Shown one piece after another: positions 1 through 4,664 of a DNA stretch of 10,078 nucleotides. The notes beneath the pieces were generated by a model. The model was not told the DNA's origin and made no database searches. It was given only the letters and a program-made list of their open reading frames with translations. Location of the stretch: NCBI GenBank assembly GCA_945835425.1, contig CAMAJC010000038.1, positions 1 to 10,078 of the forward strand. The letters are read 5' to 3'. Made by a program: the position numbers and the translations under genes. Source of the DNA: an uncultured Clostridia bacterium. GTDB taxonomy: Bacteria > Bacillota > Clostridia > Oscillospirales > Ruminococcaceae. Every line of letters begins with the position of its first letter. Within the stretch, counting starts at the first letter, position 1.

Positions 1-35
1 GCTTCGATGGGAAACAGAACGGCATATATGTTCAT
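1..35 (-). CDS. Possible start of a further gene downstream of birA (partial, cut by window edge)
   Basis: Directly after the birA stop codon the minus strand reads TAAATG, so an ATG lies at 35-33. It stays open to the edge for eleven full codons, reading MNIYAVLFPIE. The hydrophobic strand-like start fits a real N-terminus, and the near-overlap with the birA stop would suit translational coupling. No clear Shine-Dalgarno precedes it, and a second in-frame-shifted ATG at 23-21 would give another reading. Too little is present to name a product; it could be a chance open stretch. Confidence 0.3.
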   Translation of the reverse strand, partial: MNIYAVLFPIE

Positions 36-1022
36 TTACCGCGGGATTTTCAGACTGATCTCACCGCTGTTCAGGGCGGCCACCGTCCCGTCCTCTTTCC
101 GGACGATCAGACAGCCGTTTTCGTCGATATCCTCAGCGACGGCCATATAGGTTTCTCTGACCGAAATGACCTGCACCGTCTGGCCCAGGAAAAAGAGCGC
201 GTCTTTATATTTCTGAAGGAAGGACGCTTTGTTGGCAGGGAAGTGCTCATCCAGATAATACCGCTCAAAGTTCTTCGACAGGCAGGCGACATAATCCGCC
301 GCCGAAATCTTTTTCCCGGTCTCGCTGAAAACCGATCCGGCGATATCCCGGATTTCCGGTGCGAAATCTTCATAGGTCTGATAGAGGTTGAGACCGATGC
401 CGACGATGATATTGCGGATCACGCCGGATTCGCCCTCGACCGTCGCTTCGGTCAGGATGCCGCAGAGCTTGCGCCCATGCAGATAGACATCGTTGGTCCA
501 TTTGATATCCGGCCGGACGCCGCTGAGCTGCTCAATCGTATCGACCACCGCAACCGCCGTCAGCAGGGTGATCGTGCTGATATCCGCCATGGCGATCATA
601 TCCGGGTGCAGAAGGATGGACAGATATACGCCCTGACCTTCGGGGGAATGGAACTTTCTCGACAGCCGTCCGACGCCTGCGGTCTGATGGGACGCGACAA
701 TGACGGTGCCGTTTTCCAGCTCGGTATGGGTCTTGGCGTAGGTGTTGGTGGAATCGATCGTGGGGAAGTAGAGGACCGGCCGGGCAACCGTATGGGTCGT
801 CAGCCGTTTTTCGATCTCATAAGCGGAGAGGACGTTGCTCGGCTGCAAAAGATATCCCTTGCTCGGCTCGGAAATAATCCGGTATCCGTCTTGCTGCAGG
901 GCCGCGATCTGTTTCCAGACAGCCGTGCGGGAGATGGAAAGCTTCTCGGCGATATCGCCGCCGGAAACCAGCTTCCCGTCGCTTTCCTCCAGCAGCTTTA
1001 AAATCTGATATTTCGTTGTCAA
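36..1022 (-). CDS. birA: Bifunctional biotin--[acetyl-CoA-carboxylase] ligase / biotin operon repressor BirA
   Basis: Makes biotinyl-5'-AMP from biotin and ATP and attaches biotin to a lysine of carboxylase carrier domains in the cytoplasm; the family's HTH form also represses biotin genes. With the start chosen here it is 328 aa, usual for the two-domain class. Residues about 5-50 form a winged HTH (core SRTAVWKQIAALQQDGY). The ligase core shows STNTYAK (91-97), QTAGVGR (113-119), KWTNDVY (174-180), RKLCGILTE (184-192) and IVGIGLNL (206-213), followed by the small C-terminal SH3-like domain. Start: a longer reading from a TTG at 1085 is rejected because that TTG is the -35 box of a promoter and the next ATG (1061) overlaps its -10. 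The TTG at 1022 lies downstream of the predicted transcription start, about 11 bases after an AAAGG, and gives a normal BirA N-terminus. Oddity: the biotinyl-AMP loop, GRGRRGR in E. coli, reads GVGRLSR. The family call is secure; the repressor role is inferred from the HTH, as no biotin operon is in view. Confidence 0.95.
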   Translation of the reverse strand: MTTKYQILKLLEESDGKLVSGGDIAEKLSISRTAVWKQIAALQQDGYRIISEPSKGYLLQPSNVLSAYEIEKRLTTHTVARPVLYFPTIDSTNTYAKTHTELENGTVIVASHQTAGVGRLSRKFHSPEGQGVYLSILLHPDMIAMADISTITLLTAVAVVDTIEQLSGVRPDIKWTNDVYLHGRKLCGILTEATVEGESGVIRNIIVGIGLNLYQTYEDFAPEIRDIAGSVFSETGKKISAADYVACLSKNFERYYLDEHFPANKASFLQKYKDALFFLGQTVQVISVRETYMAVAEDIDENGCLIVRKEDGTVAALNSGEISLKIPR

Positions 1023-1033
1023 CTTAAAATCAG

Positions 1034-1040
1034 CCTTTCG
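1034..1040 (-). promoter_or_regulatory. Ribosome binding site supporting the TTG start of birA
   Basis: Reads CGAAAGG on the minus strand, with 11 bases between the AGG and the TTG at 1022. The spacing is somewhat long, but it is the only purine-rich site between the predicted transcription start and the conserved HTH, so it favours the TTG over the upstream ATG. Confidence 0.5.
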
Positions 1041-1056
1041 TTTACAATATACTTTT

Positions 1057-1085
1057 ATCATAAACGGATTTTCCCGCTTTGTCAA
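1057..1085 (-). promoter_or_regulatory. Sigma-A promoter of birA
   Basis: On the minus strand the -35 box is TTGACA (1085-1080) and the -10 box is TATGAT (1062-1057), with exactly 17 bases between them. This is one mismatch from the ideal housekeeping promoter. Transcription would begin near 1050, giving a leader of about 28 bases before the TTG start. It stands after the terminator of the upstream operon, so birA is probably expressed independently. Confidence 0.85.
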
Positions 1086-1108
1086 GAGCCGAAGCAGCCC
1101 GAAAACGC

Positions 1109-1144
1109 AAACTGCCGCTGCACAGGAGCGTACAGCGGCAGTTT
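1109..1144 (-). terminator. Rho-independent terminator of the lacI-oxidoreductase-isomerase operon
   Basis: A perfect 12-bp inverted repeat (AAACTGCCGCTG and its complement) flanks a 12-base loop, starting 24 bases after the isomerase stop codon. On the minus strand the second arm runs into TTTGCGTTTTC, a broken but T-rich tail. It sits between the isomerase gene and the birA promoter, where a transcript end is expected. Confidence 0.85.
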
Positions 1145-1168
1145 ATTCACATTACGGATTTACGCCGA

Positions 1169-2143
1169 TCAGTTCCACCAGAGTTCGGTCATCTTGGGCT
1201 GGAAGATGATAACTTCTTTCAGGAACGCAATAGCTTTTTCGAGGCCTTCCAGAGGAGTCATCAGGCTGTCTTCATGTTCGATGGACAGAGCGCCTTCGTA
1301 GCCAACCAGACGCAGAGCGGAAACCATGTCTTTCCAGTAAGCATAATCGTTGCCGTAGCCGACGCTGCGGAAGATCCAGCTGCGGTTAGCTTCGTCGGAG
1401 AAGTTCTTGGTATCCAGAACGCCGTTGACTGCGGTGTTGTAGGAATCGATCTTAGTGTCTTTTGCATGGAAGTGGAAAATCGCATTTTCTTTGCCCAGAG
1501 CGCGGATAGCAGCTGCGGGATCAACACCCTGCCATACCAGATGGCTGGGGTCGAAGTTGGCGCCGATTTCGGGGCCGACAGCAGCGCGGAGCTTGAGCAG
1601 GGTCTCTACGTTGTATACGCAGAAGCCGGGATGCATCTCAAACGCGAATTTGGTAACGCCGTAAGGACGGGCAAATTCGACTTTCTTCTTCCAGAAGGGG
1701 ATCAGCTTTTCGTTCCACTGCCATTCCAGAATCTCGGGATAGTCGTTGGGCCATGCGCAGGTGACCCAGTTGGGACGCTTGGACTCTTCGCAGTCGCCGG
1801 GGCAGCCGGAGAAGCAGTTGATGGTGTCAACGCCCAGTTCCTTTGCCAGACGGATCGCGTTGTCCAGATCATGCTCGTACTGAGCGGCGATCTCTTTGTT
1901 GGGATGGATGTAGTTGCCGTGGCAGGAGAGCGCGCTGATTTCCAGACCGGAAGCAGCGAGGGTGTCCTTGAATTCCTTCAGTGCCTTCTCATCGTTGAGC
2001 AGGACTTCGGGATCGCAGATGGATTTGCCGGGGTAGCCGCCGCAGCCGATTTCGATCGTCTGCACGCCCTGGGAGACCAGATAGTCGCAGACCCATTTCA
2101 GGTCCTTATCTCCAAACAGTACAGCCATAACGCCAAGTTTCAT
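1169..2143 (-). CDS. Sugar phosphate isomerase/epimerase-like TIM-barrel protein (xylose isomerase-like / IolE-IolI fold)
   Basis: A 324-aa soluble protein without signal peptide, of usual length for the AP-endonuclease-2/xylose-isomerase-like TIM barrel superfamily. Candidate divalent-metal ligands fall at strand ends in the expected order: E169 (FAFEMHPGF), D198 with H201 (NFDPSHLVWQG), H224/H226 (FHFHAKD) and E289 (LSIEHED); an SCHGNYIHP stretch lies at 72-81. Members isomerise, epimerise or dehydrate sugars and inosose, and some act on 3-keto sugars. It is the last gene of a three-gene operon, 55 bases after the oxidoreductase gene, so it probably acts on the keto product of that enzyme. 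Its ATG follows GAAAGGA with 10 bases between. All eight arginines (98, 123, 159, 186, 214, 254, 259, 278) use CGT or CGC, unlike the neighbouring genes, which mix in CGG and AGA; this suggests high expression. The fold is secure; reaction and substrate are unknown. Two segments, residues 110-150 (Cys/Trp-rich) and 231-256, may form substrate-specific loops. Confidence 0.85.
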   Translation of the reverse strand: MKLGVMAVLFGDKDLKWVCDYLVSQGVQTIEIGCGGYPGKSICDPEVLLNDEKALKEFKDTLAASGLEISALSCHGNYIHPNKEIAAQYEHDLDNAIRLAKELGVDTINCFSGCPGDCEESKRPNWVTCAWPNDYPEILEWQWNEKLIPFWKKKVEFARPYGVTKFAFEMHPGFCVYNVETLLKLRAAVGPEIGANFDPSHLVWQGVDPAAAIRALGKENAIFHFHAKDTKIDSYNTAVNGVLDTKNFSDEANRSWIFRSVGYGNDYAYWKDMVSALRLVGYEGALSIEHEDSLMTPLEGLEKAIAFLKEVIIFQPKMTELWWN

Positions 2144-2172
2144 AGGGAAAACATCCTTTCAATTTCTATATT

Positions 2173-2191
2173 TTACCCCCGAAGGGAGTAA
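2173..2191 (-). other. Intercistronic hairpin between oxidoreductase and isomerase genes
   Basis: In the 55-base gap the minus strand reads TTACTCCC, TTC, GGGGGTAA: an 8-bp stem with one T-G wobble, or a shifted stem closing a UUCG tetraloop. No T run follows, so it is unlikely to be a full terminator. It may slow decay or mark an RNA-processing point that adjusts expression of the two genes separately. Confidence 0.5.
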
Positions 2192-2198
2192 GATACAA

Positions 2199-3290
2199 TT
2201 AGTCAAAGTAGACCGGTTTGCCGGTCTCAGCGGATTTATAGATCGCTTCCAGAATCTGGGTGACAACATATGCCTGCTCCGGCAGGACACAGAGAGGCGT
2301 GCCTTCGGTGATTGCGTCATAGAAAATCTTCTGCTCCGCATCCGAAGGGCTGAGGGACTTGCCTTTGAAAAAGTCTACGCCGCCGGTGCCCAGATCGGGA
2401 GATTCGACATACATCTTGTTATGTTTGACGCCGTTGATGCGGGCATGGCCATAATCCATGTCAGCACCGGCTTTGTCGCCGCAAAGGGTCGTCGCCGCTT
2501 CCAGGACGTCCAGCGTGTTCAGCGCCCAGGACGCTTCGAGAACGATCGTTGCGCCGTTTTCCATGGTGATAAAACCGAAAGCGGAATCTTCTACGGTAAA
2601 TTCCTCCGGGTTCCAGTCGCCGTAGACATTGGCGGTCTCGGTCTGATTGCGGAACTTTTTATAGGCCGTGCCGACAACCATTCTGGGTTTATAGTTATCC
2701 ATCGTCCACAGGGTAATGTCCAGCGCATGGGTGCCGATATCGATCAGCGGACCGCCGCCCTGTTCATATTCATTGACGAATACGCCCCAGGTCGGTACAC
2801 CGCGACGGCGGACTGCATGGGCCTTTGCATAGTAAACTTCGCCCAGTTCGCCGGCTTCGCAGGCTTTCTTGATATACTGAACCTCAGCGCGCTGCCGGTT
2901 CTGGTAGCCGATGGTCAGAATCTTGCCGGTTTCTTTGGCAGCATCGACCATCTTCTTGGCTTCTTCGGAGTTGATCGCCATGGGCTTTTCACAGAGGACA
3001 TGCTTGCCCGCGTGGAGAGCGTCAACGGTGATAAAGCTGTGGCTGCGGTTGGGTGTGCAGACATGGACCGCTTCGATTTCGGGATGCTCTTCCAGCATCT
3101 TCTTGTAATCCTCATAAACGGCTGCGCCGGGTGCGAAATCGGCAGCGGCCTTCTCCGCGCGCTCTACGATGATGTCGCAGAAAGCTACGATTTCGACTCT
3201 GCCTTTGTCAGCGAGTCTTTTCAGGGCAGGCATATGCTTGCTGTTGGCAATGCCGCCGCATCCAATGACTGCGGTTTTTACGGTTCTCAT
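2199..3290 (-). CDS. Gfo/Idh/MocA-family NAD(P)-dependent sugar/cyclitol oxidoreductase
   Basis: A 363-aa cytoplasmic dehydrogenase of typical family length. The N-terminal Rossmann domain starts with AVIGCGGIA (7-15, glycine-rich nucleotide loop). D39 at the end of the second strand (VAFCD) suggests NAD(H) preference. CEKPMA (100-105) supplies the family's E-K-P motif, with K102 the likely catalytic lysine. The C-terminal alpha/beta domain carries GGGPLIDIGTHALD (178-191), where D184 and H188 complete the expected triad. Family members oxidise or reduce a hydroxyl of inositol, glucose, glucosides, UDP-sugars or related compounds. Its ATG overlaps the TGA of the upstream lacI gene (ATGA), and its ribosome site AAAGGA lies inside the lacI coding end, so the two are translationally coupled. 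With the downstream isomerase-like gene it probably forms an oxidation-then-rearrangement pathway. Substrate and preferred direction cannot be told from sequence. Family call certain, specific role open. Confidence 0.92.
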   Translation of the reverse strand: MRTVKTAVIGCGGIANSKHMPALKRLADKGRVEIVAFCDIIVERAEKAAADFAPGAAVYEDYKKMLEEHPEIEAVHVCTPNRSHSFITVDALHAGKHVLCEKPMAINSEEAKKMVDAAKETGKILTIGYQNRQRAEVQYIKKACEAGELGEVYYAKAHAVRRRGVPTWGVFVNEYEQGGGPLIDIGTHALDITLWTMDNYKPRMVVGTAYKKFRNQTETANVYGDWNPEEFTVEDSAFGFITMENGATIVLEASWALNTLDVLEAATTLCGDKAGADMDYGHARINGVKHNKMYVESPDLGTGGVDFFKGKSLSPSDAEQKIFYDAITEGTPLCVLPEQAYVVTQILEAIYKSAETGKPVYFD

Positions 3291-4306
3291 AACGATGACC
3301 CGTCCTTTCGTAATAATTTAACAGAATCCCGAATGACCAGCTGATGGGGAAGGAGAATCTTCTCCGGCGCCGAATCGGGTTCTTTGATTTTCTTAATCAG
3401 CAGCTCCATCGCTTTCCGGCCGATCTCCATCTGCGGCTGCGCAACGGTCGTCAGCGGCGGGTCATAATATTCGGCAATCGAATTATTGTCAAATCCCATA
3501 ACCGAAATATCCTTTCCGGCGACGATGTCGTGCTCCAAAAGCGTGTGCATCACGCCGATCGCCGCGGCGTCCGCAGCGGCAAAAACCGCGTCCGGCAGCA
3601 CCGGCAGATTCAGCAGCCGCAATGCAGCGCGCTTTCCTGCCTTGAAGGTCAGCCCTTCATCCAGCAAAAGCTCCGGCGGCATCTCCAGTCCTGCTTCCGC
3701 CAGCGCATCTTTGACGCCTTTGCCGCGGGCTGCGGAAGAGCCGTAAATAGCGCCCGCAGACAGATAAGCAATCCGCTTGCAGCCGTTGGCAATCAGAAAC
3801 TGCGCCGCATCATAAGCAGCTTTCCAGTTGTCGATTGTCACGGTCGAAACCCCGCTGATTCCGGGAATCGTTTCGCTGGCAACGACAACCGGACATTCCT
3901 CCGCCAGCCGCTGGATCTGCTCGCCCGGAAGGGTGGAGAACAGGAAAATAATCCCGTCCAACAGCCGCCGCCGGACCATTTCGATATACCCGGTCTCCGC
4001 TTCCGTATCGTTTTCCGTCGTCACCAACATGACATGATAGCCGTTTTGTTTGGCCACATCCTGGATACCGCGGACGACACGGGAGTAAAACTGGTTGGAG
4101 ATGGTCGGCAGCACGACCAGAATCTTCATCGTTTCCAGCCGGCGCAGGGTCCGCCCGAGAAAATTCGGGTGATAATTGAGCTTTTCAATGGCGGCCTGAA
4201 CCGCCTCGACCGTTTCCTCCCGGACACGGTCGGTACCGTTTAAGACGCGGGACACCGTGGCAACAGACACACCGGCTTCTTTCGCCACATCCTTGATCGT
4301 CGCCAT
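3287..4306 (-). CDS. LacI-family transcriptional regulator
   Basis: A 339-aa DNA-binding regulator of usual family length. The lambda-repressor-like HTH spans residues 3-22 (TIKDVAKEAGVSVATVSRVL). The hinge region YHPNFLGRTLRR (45-56) has the leucine at 54 expected to enter the DNA minor groove. A periplasmic-binding-protein-like effector domain fills about 60-325, with typical family segments FAAADAAAIGV (232-242), VMGFDNN (259-265) and YDPPLTTVAQP (271-281). It has no signal peptide and acts in the cytoplasm. Start: an ATG 15 bases upstream (4321) is part of the ribosome site itself; the ATG at 4306 has GGAGG eight bases before it and yields the standard MATIKDVA start. It is first in its operon and ends by a 4-base overlap with the oxidoreductase gene. 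An operator-like palindrome at its predicted transcription start suggests autoregulation and control of the whole operon by a sugar-like ligand. A purely CcpA-like role is unlikely, given the dedicated operon context. Confidence 0.95.
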   Translation of the reverse strand: MATIKDVAKEAGVSVATVSRVLNGTDRVREETVEAVQAAIEKLNYHPNFLGRTLRRLETMKILVVLPTISNQFYSRVVRGIQDVAKQNGYHVMLVTTENDTEAETGYIEMVRRRLLDGIIFLFSTLPGEQIQRLAEECPVVVASETIPGISGVSTVTIDNWKAAYDAAQFLIANGCKRIAYLSAGAIYGSSAARGKGVKDALAEAGLEMPPELLLDEGLTFKAGKRAALRLLNLPVLPDAVFAAADAAAIGVMHTLLEHDIVAGKDISVMGFDNNSIAEYYDPPLTTVAQPQMEIGRKAMELLIKKIKEPDSAPEKILLPHQLVIRDSVKLLRKDGSSL

Positions 4307-4312
4307 TTTACC

Positions 4313-4319
4313 CACCTCC
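4313..4319 (-). promoter_or_regulatory. Ribosome binding site fixing the lacI start
   Basis: GGAGGTG on the minus strand, with eight bases between GGAGG and the ATG at 4306. It shares bases with the upstream ATG at 4321-4319, so that ATG cannot be the main start. The operator begins two bases further upstream, so bound repressor would also lie next to the ribosome site's DNA. Confidence 0.8.
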
Positions 4320-4320
4320 A

Positions 4321-4334
4321 TGTAATCGGTTACA
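4321..4334 (-). promoter_or_regulatory. LacI-family operator (also matches the CcpA cre consensus)
   Basis: The minus strand reads TGTAACCGATTACA, a 14-base near-perfect palindrome (six of seven positions symmetric) with central CG. This is the form bound by LacI-family proteins, and it satisfies every position of the Firmicutes cre consensus TGWNANCGNTNWCA. It lies just after the -10 box and covers the predicted start of transcription, a position that would block initiation. The likeliest binder is the LacI protein encoded directly downstream; CcpA is an alternative or additional one. Confidence 0.75.
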
Positions 4335-4339
4335 TTTCT

Positions 4340-4368
4340 ATCATATTCGTTTTTGCCCCAAAAGTCAA
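4340..4368 (-). promoter_or_regulatory. Sigma-A promoter of the lacI operon
   Basis: Minus-strand -35 TTGACT (4368-4363) and -10 TATGAT (4345-4340), separated by 17 bases. Transcription would begin near 4333, inside the operator palindrome. No other equally good promoter is seen within the operon, so the three genes probably share this one. Confidence 0.85.
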
Positions 4369-4514
4369 GCTATATCCTAAGTTCTCTGCGCCAAAAATTC
4401 AGCTTATTTTTCGTCATTTTGTACAATGTGGAGTTTCAAACCCCGGAAAAATTGGATTACCTTCTATTATAATACCGGAAACGCAAAAAAACATGAGATT
4501 TTCGGAAAATTCCC
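4369..4514. other. Divergent spacer, AT-rich, no gene recognised
   Basis: This stretch separates the two divergent promoters. It has no credible open reading frame and no RNA gene that I recognise. It holds isolated -10-like words (TACAAT at 4422, TATAAT at 4468 on plus and the overlapping TATAAT on minus) without matching -35 boxes. A TTTCGG/CCGAAA inverted repeat with an 11-base spacer (4500-4522) begins at its right end, just upstream of the ligA -10. CGGAAA words recur at 4444, 4476 and 4503. Confidence 0.5.
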
Positions 4515-4534
4515 TACCGAAAGCGTTCAAAATG

Positions 4535-4543
4535 TGGTATAAT
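4535..4543 (+). promoter_or_regulatory. Extended -10 promoter of the ligA-gatCAB unit
   Basis: TGGTATAAT gives a perfect TATAAT (4538-4543) with the TG of an extended -10 element one base ahead. No good -35 lies 16-18 bases upstream (the region reads TACCGA), which an extended -10 can offset. Transcription would start near 4550, leaving a leader of about 84 bases before ligA. Confidence 0.65.
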
Positions 4544-4550
4544 AACAGAG

Positions 4551-4569
4551 AATCTTCATAATGGAGATT
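4551..4569 (+). other. 5'-leader hairpin of the ligA transcript
   Basis: AATCTTC (4551-4557) can pair with GGAGATT (4563-4569), including one T-G wobble, around the five-base loop ATAAT. It would form at the very 5' end of the predicted mRNA, where such stems can protect against decay. No terminator or riboswitch-like structure follows it. Confidence 0.35.
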
Positions 4570-4571
4570 TT

Positions 4572-4664
4572 ATGGAATCATGGAAGCGACGCATCCCGGT
4601 TCCTTATGAATATCTATCTCAGGAGGTTGCGCCATGCAGCAAAGCGAATATCGCCAGTTGGTAG
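4572..4664 (+). CDS. Possible 30-residue leader peptide overlapping the ligA start (weak)
   Basis: An ATG at 4572 follows GGAG with a five-base spacing and opens a 30-codon frame ending at TAG 4662-4664, inside ligA and out of its frame. The peptide begins MESWKRRIPVPYEYLSQEV and has no recognised family. Ribosomes finishing it would cover the ligA ribosome site and start, so if translated it could modulate ligA. Its GGAG lies in the leader hairpin. It may equally be a chance frame. Confidence 0.2.
   Translation: MESWKRRIPVPYEYLSQEVAPCSKANIASW
4621..4626 (+). promoter_or_regulatory. Ribosome binding site of ligA
   Basis: AGGAGG seven bases before the ATG at 4634, near the ideal. It fixes the start that gives the normal LigA N-terminal domain Ia. 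Confidence 0.85.

Noticed and set aside
243..1001. Long plus-strand open frame opposite birA
   Set aside because: It is the antisense of a clearly conserved BirA, has no ribosome site or family motif, and its composition is what GC-rich coding DNA gives on the opposite strand.
1079..2191. 370-codon plus-strand frame opposite the isomerase gene
   Set aside because: The minus-strand frame has metal-site motifs, a ribosome site, a promoter-led operon and a terminator; the plus frame begins in the birA promoter and has none of these.
2421..3344. Long plus-strand frame opposite the oxidoreductase gene
   Set aside because: The antisense gene has intact Rossmann and E-K-P motifs; the plus frame shows no recognisable domain and no start signals.
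4306..4321. Upstream ATG at 4321 as the lacI start (five extra residues)
   Set aside because: That ATG overlaps the GGAGG ribosome site and lies within the operator; the ATG at 4306 is at the right distance and gives the standard family N-terminus.
4468..4473. TATAAT in the divergent spacer as a ligA promoter
   Set aside because: No usable -35 at 16-18 bases and no TG extension; the TATAAT at 4538 has the TG extension and a more suitable distance to ligA.
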